This document shows positions 8,632 to 16,110 of a stretch of DNA of 30,719 bases, one piece after another. Position numbers and translations under genes: made by a program. This DNA comes from CAIYZT01 sp052387855 (GTDB lineage Bacteria > Pseudomonadota > Alphaproteobacteria > Rhodobacterales > Rhodobacteraceae). The notes under the pieces were generated by a model. The model was not told the origin of the DNA and did not search any database. It saw nothing but the letters and a program-made list of their open reading frames with translations. Position 1 is the first letter of the stretch. The number at the start of each line of letters is the position of its first letter. The DNA lies in contig JBQTIT010000068.1 in assembly GCA_052387855.1 (NCBI GenBank), forward strand, positions 1-30,719. Direction: 5' to 3'.

Positions 8632-8999
8632 AGACACAAAGGCAGATGCGGGGGGCAATGGCCCATCACGCCGGCTGTGCCGCCGAGAACAGCGTGGCGG
8701 GGCGCTATGAGCGGTCCGGACTGGCCATCGTCGCCCGCCGCTGGCGTGGCAAGTCGGGCGAAGTCGACCTGATCGCCCGCGACGGTGACGGCTATGTCTT
8801 TGTCGAGGTCAAGAAAAGCGCCAGCCATGCGATGGCCGCGCAGCGCCTGACCGGGCGGCAGATTGCCCGGATCCTTGACGCGGCGACCGAATTCGTCGCG
8901 GGGACGGTGCAGGGGCTCGCCGCGCAGATGCGATTTGACGTCGCGCTGGTCGACGGGGCGGGGCGGATCGAGATTCTGGAAAACGCGCTGGCGGCCTGA
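8628..8999 (+). CDS. YraN/UPF0102 family nuclease-fold protein
   Basis: A 123-residue protein of the UPF0102 family, which adopts a restriction-endonuclease/Holliday-junction-resolvase-like fold. The diagnostic core is visible as GRYERSGLAIVARRWR followed by GEVDLIARDGDGYVFVEVK. In this core the acidic residues and the final Glu-x-Lys correspond to the PD-(D/E)xK nuclease active site. Substrate and cellular role remain unsettled for the family. It overlaps rsmI by four bases, so the two are almost certainly cotranscribed; gshB follows after about 120 bases. Confidence 0.9.
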   Translation: MKTQRQMRGAMAHHAGCAAENSVAGRYERSGLAIVARRWRGKSGEVDLIARDGDGYVFVEVKKSASHAMAAQRLTGRQIARILDAATEFVAGTVQGLAAQMRFDVALVDGAGRIEILENALAA

Positions 9000-9118
9000 G
9001 GGGTTTTAGGCCGGGTTGCATGGTCCCGGGCGGCAGACACGCGGTGTCGCCGCGGTGGTCAATTGCATCTGGCGCGGGCTTGGGTCATCAAGTGGTCATC
9101 CCTTGCCCGGAGCGCAGC

Positions 9119-10063
9119 ATGGCCTTGAAGGTTGCCCTACAGATGGACCCGATCGGGTCGGTCAACATCAACGGCGATTCGACCTTTCGGATCGCGCTGG
9201 AGGCTCAGGCGCGGGGGCATGAGCTGTTTTTCTACACTCCTGACCGGCTCGCCTTTGTCGAGGGGCGGGTGCTGGCGCGGGGTTTTCCGATCGAGCTGCG
9301 GCGCGAGCAGGGCAACCATGTGAGCTATGGCCCCGAGACCGAGGTGGATCTGGCCGATTTCGATGTGGTCTGGCTGCGCCAGGATCCGCCCTTTGACATG
9401 GGCTATATCACCACCACGCATCTGCTGGAAATGATCCACCCGCGCACCCTGGTGGTGAACGATCCCTTCTGGGTGCGCAACAGCCCCGAAAAGCTGCTGG
9501 TCCTGCGCTTTGCCGATCTGACCCCGCCCACCGCGATCGCGCGGGACCTGCAGACGATCCGCGACTTCAAGGCGCGCCATGGCGACATCATCCTCAAGCC
9601 GCTTTACGGCAACGGCGGCGCCGGGGTGTTCCGGCTTGACCCAAATGACCGCAACCTGGCCAGTCTGCACGAGATGTTCACCGGCATGAACCGCGAGCCG
9701 CTGATCGTGCAGAAGTATCTGCCCGCGGTGGCAAAGGGCGACAAGCGGGTGATCCTGGTGGATGGCGAGCCGATCGGAGCGATCAACCGCGTGCCCCAGG
9801 CCGGCGAGACGCGGTCCAACATGCATGCCGGCGGGCGGCCGGAGCCGGTGGGCCTGACCGCGCGCGACCTTGAGATCTGCGCCGCCATCGGGCCGGTGCT
9901 GCGCGACAAGGGCCAGGTCTTTGTCGGCATCGACGTGATCGGCGACTGGCTGACCGAGATCAACGTGACCTCGCCGACCGGCCTGCAAGAGTTGGAGCGG
10001 TTCGACGGCACCAACGGCGCCGAGCGGATCTGGCAGGTGATCGAGGCGAGGCGGGGCGGGTGA
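9119..10063 (+). CDS. gshB: Glutathione synthetase
   Basis: ATP-grasp ligase joining gamma-glutamylcysteine and glycine to make glutathione in the cytoplasm. The 314-residue product starting at the ATG at 9119 (MALKVALQMDPIGSVNING) matches the E. coli length (315) and begins exactly at the conserved N-terminal strand. The upstream extension in frame to 9020 is not expected to be coding. Family segments include VWLRQDPPFDMGYITTTHLLE, ILKPLYGNGGAGVFRL, and the C-terminal FVGIDVIGDWLTEINVTSPTG loop. The Shine-Dalgarno is weak. It follows the rsmI-yraN pair and converges on the comM-type gene with only nine bases between the stops. Confidence 0.96.
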   Translation: MALKVALQMDPIGSVNINGDSTFRIALEAQARGHELFFYTPDRLAFVEGRVLARGFPIELRREQGNHVSYGPETEVDLADFDVVWLRQDPPFDMGYITTTHLLEMIHPRTLVVNDPFWVRNSPEKLLVLRFADLTPPTAIARDLQTIRDFKARHGDIILKPLYGNGGAGVFRLDPNDRNLASLHEMFTGMNREPLIVQKYLPAVAKGDKRVILVDGEPIGAINRVPQAGETRSNMHAGGRPEPVGLTARDLEICAAIGPVLRDKGQVFVGIDVIGDWLTEINVTSPTGLQELERFDGTNGAERIWQVIEARRGG

Positions 10064-10081
10064 GGCGGCAGTTCAGCCGCC
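10064..10081. terminator. Hairpin shared by convergent gshB and comM-type genes
   Basis: GGCGGC (10064-10069) and GCCGCC (10076-10081) form a perfect 6-bp stem beginning directly after the gshB stop (10061-10063). The six-base loop contains the stop codon of the opposing gene (10073-10075). A plausible compact bidirectional terminator, although there is no T-run. Confidence 0.4.
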
Positions 10082-11593
10082 CCGCGCGCCGCCAGGCGCT
10101 ATCCGGTAGCTGATCGCTTCGGCGATGTGCGGCGATCGCAGCCCTGCGCTGCCGTCCAGATCGGCGATGGTGCGCGCCACGCGCAGCACGCGGTGATAGC
10201 CGCGCGCGGTCAGCCCGAAACGCTCGGCCGCGCGCAGCAAGAGCGCCCTTCCCTCGGCGTCCGGTGCCGCGATCTCTTCCAGCAGCGCGCCTTCGAGGTC
10301 GGCGTTCACCCGCGCCGTGGGGTGAGCCGGCAACCGCGCCGCCGCCACCTCGCGCGCGCGCAGCACCCGGGCCGCCACGATGGCCGAGCTCTCGCCCGTG
10401 GCGGGCAGGTCAAGGTCTGCAAAGGCCACCGGGGGCACATCGACGCGCAGATCGAAGCGGTCCATCAGGGGCCCCGAGATGCGCCCCATGTAATCCTCGC
10501 CGCACAGGGGCACCCGGGCGCAGGCGCGCGCGGGGTCGGTCATGTAGCCGCATTTGCAGGGGTTGGCCGCCGCCACCAGCAGGAACCGGCAGGGATAGCG
10601 GACATGGGCATTGGCCCGCGCGACCACGACCTCGCCGGTCTCGATCGGCTGGCGCAGGGTTTCCAGAACCTGCCTTGAAAACTCGGGAAACTCGTCCATG
10701 AACAAAACGCCATTGTGCGCCAGCGAGATCTCTCCCGGCTTGGCCCCGCGCCCGCCGCCCACGATGGCCGCCATCGAGGCGGTGTGGTGCGGCTCCTGAA
10801 AGGGCCGCTCGCGCGAGATGCCCGCCTCGCCGAGCAGCCCTGCCAGCGAGTGGATCATCGAGGTCTCCAGCGCCTCGGCCGCCGACAGGGGCGGCAGGAT
10901 GCCCGGCAGGCGGGCGGCCAGCATGGACTTGCCCGACCCCGGGCTGCCGACCATCAGCATGTGGTGGCGCCCGGCGGCGGCGATTTCCAGCGCCCGCTTG
11001 GCCCGCTCCTGCCCCTTCACCTCCGCCAGATCGCGCAGATGGACCGGGCGGGCCACCTCGCCGGCCTCTGACGGAGCGATGGGCGCGCGGCCGGTGAAAT
11101 GGCGCAGCACCTCGTCCAGAGAGCCCGCCGCGATGACCTGGGTGGCCCCGACCCAGGCCGCCTCGGCCCCGCAGGCACGCGGACACAAGAGGCGCCGGTC
11201 CTCTTCGGCGGCGGCCATGGCGGCCGGCAGCGCCCCAAGCACCGGAATCAGCGTGCCGTCCAGCGACAATTCCCCCAGCGCGACGGTCCGCTCGACCTCG
11301 TCGGCCGGGATGATCCCCAGCGCGGCCAGCAGGGCCAGGGCGATCGGCAGATCGAAATGGCTGCCCTCTTTCGGCAGGTCGGCCGGCGAGAGGTTGATCG
11401 TGATCCGCCGGGCCGGCAGCGCGATGGACATGGCCTGCATCGAGGCGCGCACCCGCTCGCGCGCCTCGGACACGGCCTTGTCCGGCAGGCCGACGATGCT
11501 GAACCCCGGCAGACCCGGGGTCAGCGCGCATTGCACCTCGACCATGCGGGCCTCGACCCCTTCGAAGGCCACCGTATAGGCCCTTGCGATCAT
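10073..11593 (-). CDS. ComM/YifB family AAA+ ATPase (Mg-chelatase-like)
   Basis: A 506-residue protein of the YifB/ComM family. The family comprises hexameric AAA+ helicases shown in naturally competent bacteria to promote branch migration during integration of transformed DNA. The N-terminal domain carries EVQCALTPGLPGFSIVGLPD and RITINLSPADLPKEGS. A Walker A motif is at residues 216-223 (GSPGSGKS) and a Walker B at about 296-301 (VLFMDE). A four-cysteine cluster follows at NPCKCGY and the ACARVPLCGEDY segment, then the C-terminal Mg-chelatase-like helical domain. The ATG at 11593 has AGGGAG seven bases upstream and gives the usual MIARAY-type N-terminus. Convergent with gshB. The family is also common in non-competent species, so competence should not be inferred. 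Confidence 0.93.
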   Translation of the reverse strand: MIARAYTVAFEGVEARMVEVQCALTPGLPGFSIVGLPDKAVSEARERVRASMQAMSIALPARRITINLSPADLPKEGSHFDLPIALALLAALGIIPADEVERTVALGELSLDGTLIPVLGALPAAMAAAEEDRRLLCPRACGAEAAWVGATQVIAAGSLDEVLRHFTGRAPIAPSEAGEVARPVHLRDLAEVKGQERAKRALEIAAAGRHHMLMVGSPGSGKSMLAARLPGILPPLSAAEALETSMIHSLAGLLGEAGISRERPFQEPHHTASMAAIVGGGRGAKPGEISLAHNGVLFMDEFPEFSRQVLETLRQPIETGEVVVARANAHVRYPCRFLLVAAANPCKCGYMTDPARACARVPLCGEDYMGRISGPLMDRFDLRVDVPPVAFADLDLPATGESSAIVAARVLRAREVAAARLPAHPTARVNADLEGALLEEIAAPDAEGRALLLRAAERFGLTARGYHRVLRVARTIADLDGSAGLRSPHIAEAISYRIAPGGARGG

Positions 11594-11682
11594 CGCCCGC
11601 TCCCTGCCACCCCTCACAGGGCTAAGCCGGCGTGGTTAGCAAAGGGTTAACGGCTCCGTCCAAGGCGGGCGCGGGTCCGCAA

Positions 11683-11754
11683 TTCTTCTCTGCCCAAATA
11701 TCCCGGGGGAAACCGCCCCGGCCCCGGCCGGGGCGGTTCGGGGGCCGGCCCCCG
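11683..11754 (-). repeat. Intergenic palindromic element, copy B
   Basis: Read on the minus strand, it begins seven bases beyond the stop of the glutathione S-transferase gene. It consists of a 16-bp perfect palindrome (11739-11754), then a 13-bp perfect stem with a two-base loop (11711-11738), then GGGATATTTGGGCAGAGAAG. The last 20-base tail is shared with copy C. Such strong hairpins just past a stop codon suggest terminator or mRNA-stabilising function. Confidence 0.65.
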
Positions 11755-11760
11755 TCTGCC

Positions 11761-12627
11761 CTATCCCATCAACGCCATGAACGCCGGCCAGGCCTCTGGG
11801 TCGGCGGCGGTCTTGTCGCGGCAGAAGGCATTGCAAAAGCCGAACCGTCTGCCCGAGATCTCAAGCACATGGGTCACCGGCCCGCCCGAATAGGGGCAGA
11901 CGGCGTTTTCCGCCGCCGTCCCGTCGGCCGCCCTTGCCGGCAGCGGGGTGGGGCCGGGCCAGGGACGGCGCGGATAGTCGCGGCGGTAAAAGTCCTGATC
12001 GGCGCCGTCGACCAGCCCCATCGCCCGCCAGCGGCGGAACGAGGGATGCGCCAGATGCGCCTGAACATAGGCCATGGCGCGGGGCCCGGCGGGCAGGTTG
12101 TAGGTGGCGATGCGGCTCGCGACCGGGGCAAAGAAGGCATCGGCCGCGCTGTATTCGCCACACAGCCACACCTCGGCGCCGGTCTGGTCCCGCGCCCAGT
12201 CCCAGATCAGCTCAAGTCGCGCCAGGTCGGCCAGCACCGCTTCGGGCGGGGCGCAGTCGGTGTAACTGACGCGCAGGTTCATCGGGCAATGGCTGCGCAG
12301 GGCGCCAAAGCCGGCATGCATCTCGGCCGCCAGCACGCGGGCCACGGCCCGGGCCCTGGGGTCGGCCGGCCAGAGGCCCGCCTCCGGATGGCGCGAGGCG
12401 AGTTCTTCGGCGATGGCAATGGTTTCGGGCACCACCACGCCGTCCGGGGTGCGCATGGTGGGGGCGGTCCTGGCCGGGGGGTAGGATTTCAGAAGGGTCG
12501 GCAATTCGTCGGTATAAAGCCGGGCGCTGTGGGTGCGCACCGGAATGCCGAAGGCGTCGAACAAGAGCCAGCCGCGCAGGCTCCAGGACGAATAGGCGCG
12601 GTCGCCGATCACGAGGTCATAGGGCAT
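11761..12627 (-). CDS. Glutathione S-transferase family protein with C-terminal YHS-like cysteine domain
   Basis: A 288-residue protein. Residues 1-80 look like a thioredoxin-fold GST N-domain (LVIGDRAYSSWSLRGWLLFDAFGIP, and the VVPETIAIAEELA segment that corresponds to the glutathione-gamma-glutamyl-binding loop). Residues 85-215 form the helical C-domain, including GEYSAADAFFAPV. The final 45 residues are not part of a normal GST. They contain Cys244, Cys265 and Cys269 in CPYSGGPV...FGFCNAFCRDKTAADPEAW, which resembles YHS/TRASH metal-binding modules. Start supported by AAGGAG eight bases upstream. Substrate is unknown; the presumed role is conjugation or thiol chemistry in the cytoplasm. 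The nearest upstream gene on the same strand is the histidine phosphatase, 69 bases away. Confidence 0.88.
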   Translation of the reverse strand: MPYDLVIGDRAYSSWSLRGWLLFDAFGIPVRTHSARLYTDELPTLLKSYPPARTAPTMRTPDGVVVPETIAIAEELASRHPEAGLWPADPRARAVARVLAAEMHAGFGALRSHCPMNLRVSYTDCAPPEAVLADLARLELIWDWARDQTGAEVWLCGEYSAADAFFAPVASRIATYNLPAGPRAMAYVQAHLAHPSFRRWRAMGLVDGADQDFYRRDYPRRPWPGPTPLPARAADGTAAENAVCPYSGGPVTHVLEISGRRFGFCNAFCRDKTAADPEAWPAFMALMG

Positions 12628-12696
12628 GGGCGTCTCCTTTTCGGGCAGGAAACCACGGCTGCGAGGACAAGGAAAGCCCGTCTGCCGCAGGCAAGC

Positions 12697-13257
12697 TCAG
12701 GGCAGATGATTGACGCAGAGGACCCCGGGCGCCGCGCCAAGCGTGATCGTGCTGACCGACAGATTGTCGATGCGGTGGGCAAAGGCATCCTTCGCGCTCA
12801 GCCGTCCGGCCATCTGGATCGCCGCGAGGATCGGGCCGAAATGGGCCACCACGATCACCTCGGGCAGATGGGAAAGCCGGTCCAGCGCCGCCGCGACGCG
12901 GGCGCAAAGCTGGTTCCAGCTTTCGCCTCCGGGCGGGCGCACATCGCCCGGGTCATCCCAGAAGGCGCGGATGTGGTCCGGCGACTCGGCCTCGATCTCG
13001 GCAAAGCCGCGCATCTCCCAGGCGCCGAAATGGATCTCGCGCAGGTCCGCATCATGCGGCAGGCGGGGCCGGCCGGTCAGCGCATCGGCGGTGTGGACGG
13101 CGCGCGACAGGTCCGAAGAGATCACCGGAGCCAGGGGCAGATGCGCGTTCAGCCGGGCAAGGGCGGCAGGGTCGGACAGATCGACGGCAAGGTCGGTCCA
13201 GCCGACCATGGCCCTGGCATGGGTCGGCCCGTGGCGGACCAGCCAGAGGCGGCTCAC
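12697..13257 (-). CDS. Histidine phosphatase family protein, probable alpha-ribazole phosphatase (CobC-like)
   Basis: A 186-residue member of the phosphoglycerate-mutase/acid-phosphatase superfamily. The catalytic RHG motif is near the N-terminus (WLVRHGPTHA), the acidic proton donor lies in REIHFGAWE, and the second histidine is in VIVVAHFGPI. Its ATG overlaps the cobU stop by four bases, so it is translationally coupled to a cobalamin nucleotide-loop gene. That context favours dephosphorylation of alpha-ribazole 5'-phosphate or cobalamin phosphate (CobC role), but the superfamily is broad and the substrate cannot be read from sequence. Confidence 0.85.
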   Translation of the reverse strand: MSRLWLVRHGPTHARAMVGWTDLAVDLSDPAALARLNAHLPLAPVISSDLSRAVHTADALTGRPRLPHDADLREIHFGAWEMRGFAEIEAESPDHIRAFWDDPGDVRPPGGESWNQLCARVAAALDRLSHLPEVIVVAHFGPILAAIQMAGRLSAKDAFAHRIDNLSVSTITLGAAPGVLCVNHLP

Positions 13258-13805
13258 TCCAGCACCGGCATCTGGCCTTTCAGCACCAGAGGCAGGCCGG
13301 CAATGACCGTGACCACAAGCGCCGCCCGCGCCGCAAGAGCCTGGTTCAGCCGCCCCTGTTCATCGCGAAAGCGCCGGGCGAGGGCGTTTTCGGGCACGAT
13401 GGACCAGCCCAGCTCGTTGGTGACAATGACGACGGGGCCCGCGCGGGCGTCAAGCGCGGCAAGAAGCGCCTCGGTCTCGGCCACGATGTCGGCCTCGGCC
13501 AGCACGACATTGGTCAGCCAGAGCGTGGCGCAATCGATCAAGGCGATGCCAGGCGGCGCGGCGGCCAGCGCGCCGGGCAGATCGCGCGGCGCCTCGATGC
13601 AGGCCCAGTCCTCACCCCGCCCCTCCCGGTGCGCCGCGACGCGCGCGCGCATCTCGTCATCCCAGGCCTCGGCGGTGGCGATGTAGGTTTTCGGCAGGCC
13701 GGCAGCGCGCACAAGCCTCTCGGCCAGCCGCGATTTTCCCGACCGGGCACCGCCGATCACCAGCGTCAGTCGGGGAAAGGTTTGCGGCAAGGCGGGATGA
13801 TCCAT
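13254..13805 (-). CDS. cobU: Adenosylcobinamide kinase / adenosylcobinamide-phosphate guanylyltransferase
   Basis: Bifunctional enzyme (CobU in enterics, CobP in Pseudomonas and Rhodobacter nomenclature) that phosphorylates adenosylcobinamide and then forms adenosyl-GDP-cobinamide for nucleotide-loop assembly of coenzyme B12. The 183-residue protein has a P-loop at residues 18-25 (GGARSGKS). It also has YIATAEAWDDEMRARVAAHR, where His59 is the likely guanylylated histidine, plus DCATLWLTN and VTNELGWSIVPENALARRFRDEQGRLNQ. Length and motifs are standard. It is divergent from rpoH with 68 bases between the starts, and overlaps the following phosphatase gene. No cobalamin riboswitch was recognised upstream. 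Confidence 0.95.
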   Translation of the reverse strand: MDHPALPQTFPRLTLVIGGARSGKSRLAERLVRAAGLPKTYIATAEAWDDEMRARVAAHREGRGEDWACIEAPRDLPGALAAAPPGIALIDCATLWLTNVVLAEADIVAETEALLAALDARAGPVVIVTNELGWSIVPENALARRFRDEQGRLNQALAARAALVVTVIAGLPLVLKGQMPVLE

Positions 13806-13827
13806 CTGCGGGACTGGCGCGTAGAAA
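13798..13827 (+). promoter_or_regulatory. Candidate RpoE (ECF sigma)-type promoter of rpoHII
   Basis: TGATCC (13798-13803) is followed 18 bases later by TAGAAA (13822-13827). Transcription would begin about 40 bases before the rpoH ATG. The -35 matches what I recall of the Rhodobacter sphaeroides RpoE consensus (TGATC-type -35, TAAGA-type -10); the -10 is imperfect. It overlaps the first codons of the divergent cobU. Confidence 0.5.
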
Positions 13828-13873
13828 CTGCATCGGTGGGCACCAGAACGTCACCGCATGCATCGGAGGTCAC

Positions 13874-14752
13874 ATGGCACTGGATGGATATAGCGACCAA
13901 ACCCTGCCGCGCCAAGCGCGCGCAGCCGAACTTCTGGACGCCGAGACCGAAACCCGCCTCGCCCGGGCCTGGCGTGAGCGCGGCGACGAGGCCGCCCTGC
14001 ATCGGCTGATCACCGCCTATATGCGGCTGGCGATTTCGGTGGCGGCAAAGTACCGCCGCTATGGCGCGCCGATGAACGATCTGACGCAAGAGGCGGCGCT
14101 GGGCCTGATGAAGGCGGCCGAGCGGTTCGACCCCGACCGGGGCGTGCGTTTTTCCACCTATGCGGTGTGGTGGATCAAGGCCTCGGTCCAGGACCATGTG
14201 CTGCGCAACTGGTCGCTAGTGCGCACCGGCTCGACCGCCGGGCAGAAGTCGCTGTTCTTCAACCTGGCGCGGGTCAAGGCGCAGGTCACCCGCGAGGCCG
14301 CCGACCTGGGCGAGACGCTGGGGCAGGGCGAGGTTCTGCGCCGTGTGGCGGTCTCGCTGGGCGTGTCGGTGCAGGATGTCCTGATGATGGAGGGTCGGCT
14401 GGGCGGCATGGACATGTCGCTGAACGCGGTCCAGTCCGGGGACGAGGACGGGCGCGAATGGATCGACATTCTGGCCGACGAAGGCCCGGCGGCCGAAGAG
14501 ACGGTCGCGCAGGACCACGACGCCGCCAAGGTGCGCGGCTGGCTGGGGCAGGCGCTGGAGGTCTTGTCCGAGCGCGAGCGGCGTATCGTGGCCGCCCGCC
14601 GTCTGGTCGACGAGCCCCGCACGCTTGAGGATCTGGGCCGCGAAATGAGCCTGTCCAAGGAACGCATCCGTCAGCTCGAGGCGGGCGCCTATGCCAAGAT
14701 GAAGCGCGCGCTTCAGGCGCATGCGGGCGAGCTGGAGCTGTTTCTGCGCTAG
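13874..14752 (+). CDS. rpoH: RNA polymerase sigma-32 factor, RpoHII type
   Basis: Alternative sigma factor of the heat-shock group. The 292-residue protein has region 2 (LITAYMRLAISVAAKYRRYG, NDLTQEAALGLMKAAERFDPDRGVRFSTYAVWWIKASVQDHVLRNW). The RpoH-specific box is at 123-131 (GQKSLFFNL). Region 4 carries a helix-turn-helix (TLEDLGREMSLSKERIRQLE). The product resembles the second Rhodobacterales sigma-32, which in R. sphaeroides is induced by the RpoE-ChrR response to singlet oxygen and directs oxidative-stress and repair genes. The paralogue assignment (RpoHII rather than RpoHI) is from overall sequence character and the RpoE-like upstream promoter, not from alignment. GGAGGT lies 5 bases before the ATG, a strong ribosome-binding site. 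Confidence 0.93.
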   Translation: MALDGYSDQTLPRQARAAELLDAETETRLARAWRERGDEAALHRLITAYMRLAISVAAKYRRYGAPMNDLTQEAALGLMKAAERFDPDRGVRFSTYAVWWIKASVQDHVLRNWSLVRTGSTAGQKSLFFNLARVKAQVTREAADLGETLGQGEVLRRVAVSLGVSVQDVLMMEGRLGGMDMSLNAVQSGDEDGREWIDILADEGPAAEETVAQDHDAAKVRGWLGQALEVLSERERRIVAARRLVDEPRTLEDLGREMSLSKERIRQLEAGAYAKMKRALQAHAGELELFLR

Positions 14753-14768
14753 CTCCGCGCCGGGGGGC

Positions 14769-14797
14769 TTGAGTTGGCACCGGGCGGGGCCTATCCC
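14769..14797 (+). promoter_or_regulatory. Candidate sigma-70 promoter of coaBC
   Basis: TTGAGT (14769-14774), 17 bases, TATCCC (14792-14797), placed in the 76-base gap between rpoH and coaBC. The -10 match is modest. Confidence 0.3.
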
Positions 14798-14828
14798 TGT
14801 TCCGACCTGTATCGGCGGACAAGGGCCC

Positions 14829-16028
14829 ATGCTGAGCACCAAGCGCGTCCTTCTGATCATTGGCGGCGGCATCGCGGCCTACAAGGCGCTGGCGCTGATC
14901 CGGCTGATGCGCGGCGCCGGCATGTCGGTGACGCCGGTCCTGACGCGGGCGGGGGCGGAATTTGTCACGCCGCTGTCGGTGGCGGCGCTGGCGGGCGAAA
15001 AGGTGCATCAGGCGCTGTTTGACCTGACGGACGAGGCCGAGATGGGCCATATCGAGCTGTCGCGCTCGGCCGATCTGATCGTCGTCGCGCCGGCCACGGC
15101 CGATCTGATCGCCAAGGCCGCGGGTGGGCGGGCCGACGATCTGGCCTCGACCCTGCTTCTGGCGACCGACACCCGCGTGCTGATCGCCCCGGCGATGAAC
15201 GTGCGGATGTGGCTGCACCCCGCGACCCAGCGCAATCTGGCGCAGGTGGCGGCCGACGGGATGCTGCGCGTCGGCCCGGACGAGGGCGAGATGGCCTGCG
15301 GCGAGTTCGGCCCGGGCCGCATGGCCGAGCCCGAGGCGATCCTTGCGGCGATCCGCGCCGCGCTGGCCGAGGGGCCGCTGACCGGTCGCCATGTGATCGT
15401 GACCTCGGGCCCCACGCACGAGCCGATCGACCCCGTGCGCTATATCGCCAACCGGTCGAGCGGCGCGCAGGGCAGCGCCATCGCGGCGGCGCTGCGCGAT
15501 CTGGGCGCGCGGGTGACATTTGTCACCGGGCCGGCGCAGGTTGCCGCGCCGGACGGGGTGGCGGTGGTGCGCGTCGAGACGGCCCGGCAGATGGCGGCGG
15601 CGGTCGAGGCCGCGCTGCCGGCCGATGTGGCCGTGATGGCGGCGGCGGTGGCCGACTGGCACGTCGCCAACGCGGGCGCCGAGAAGATGAAGAAGGACGG
15701 CTCGGGCCGCGCGCCGGCGCTGGAATTCGCCGAAAACCCCGACATCCTGGCCGCCGTCTCGACAGGGCAGCGCCGGCCGGCCCTGGTCGTCGGCTTTGCC
15801 GCCGAGACCGAAAGGCTGGTCGAACACGCCACCGCCAAGCGCCTGCGCAAGGGCTGTGACTGGATCGTCGCCAACGATGTCTCGGCCGGGACCGGCATCA
15901 TGGGCGGGGCCGAGAACGCGGTGGTCCTGATCACCGAGGCGGGGGCCGAGGAATGGCCGCGCATGGGCAAGGCCGAGGTGGCGGCACGGCTGGCCGGGCG
16001 GATCGCGGCGGCGCTGCCGGGGCGCTGA
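14829..16028 (+). CDS. coaBC: Bifunctional phosphopantothenoylcysteine decarboxylase / phosphopantothenate--cysteine ligase
   Basis: Also called Dfp. It couples cysteine to 4'-phosphopantothenate (CoaB, C-terminal half) and decarboxylates the product to 4'-phosphopantetheine (CoaC, N-terminal flavoprotein half), two steps of coenzyme A synthesis. The 399-residue product keeps the E. coli key residues at the same numbers: His75 (MGHIELSRSADLIVVAPATA), Asn125 in PAMN, Cys158 in the GEMACGEFGPGRM flap, Asn210 (NRSSGAQG) and Lys289 in KMKK. The ATG at 14829 gives the conserved KRVLLIIGGGIAAYKAL start; an extension to 14721 would run back into rpoH. Probably heads a unit with dut and the E1-like gene, although a repeat element intervenes. 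Confidence 0.97.
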   Translation: MLSTKRVLLIIGGGIAAYKALALIRLMRGAGMSVTPVLTRAGAEFVTPLSVAALAGEKVHQALFDLTDEAEMGHIELSRSADLIVVAPATADLIAKAAGGRADDLASTLLLATDTRVLIAPAMNVRMWLHPATQRNLAQVAADGMLRVGPDEGEMACGEFGPGRMAEPEAILAAIRAALAEGPLTGRHVIVTSGPTHEPIDPVRYIANRSSGAQGSAIAAALRDLGARVTFVTGPAQVAAPDGVAVVRVETARQMAAAVEAALPADVAVMAAAVADWHVANAGAEKMKKDGSGRAPALEFAENPDILAAVSTGQRRPALVVGFAAETERLVEHATAKRLRKGCDWIVANDVSAGTGIMGGAENAVVLITEAGAEEWPRMGKAEVAARLAGRIAAALPGR

Positions 16029-16057
16029 GCGGGGTCCGGACGGTGTGCCCGGCCGAT

Positions 16058-16096
16058 GCCGGGGCCTCCGGCGGGGATATTTGGGCAGAGAAGAAG
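16058..16096 (+). repeat. Intergenic palindromic element, copy C
   Basis: GCCGG, a five-base loop and CCGGC (16058-16072), followed by GGGGATATTTGGGCAGAGAA and a short AG tail. The first 25 bases are identical to positions 21193-21217. It lies 29 bases beyond the coaBC stop and just upstream of the probable dut start, so any dut start upstream of 16096 would have to be translated through it. Confidence 0.7.
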
Positions 16097-16110
16097 ACGG
16101 GGGCGCTGGG

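Noticed and set aside
10073..11593. Magnesium chelatase subunit (ChlI/BchI) for bacteriochlorophyll synthesis
   Set aside because: The N-terminal domain and the cysteine cluster are those of YifB/ComM; no photosynthesis genes surround it.
11632..13686. 684-codon plus-strand open frame across the GST, phosphatase and cobU genes
   Set aside because: Antisense to three genes with clear motifs; composition is Gly/Arg/Gln-rich and has no family signature.
13806..13873. Cobalamin riboswitch upstream of cobU
   Set aside because: The gap to rpoH is only 68 bases, too short for the aptamer, and no B12-box-like sequence was seen.
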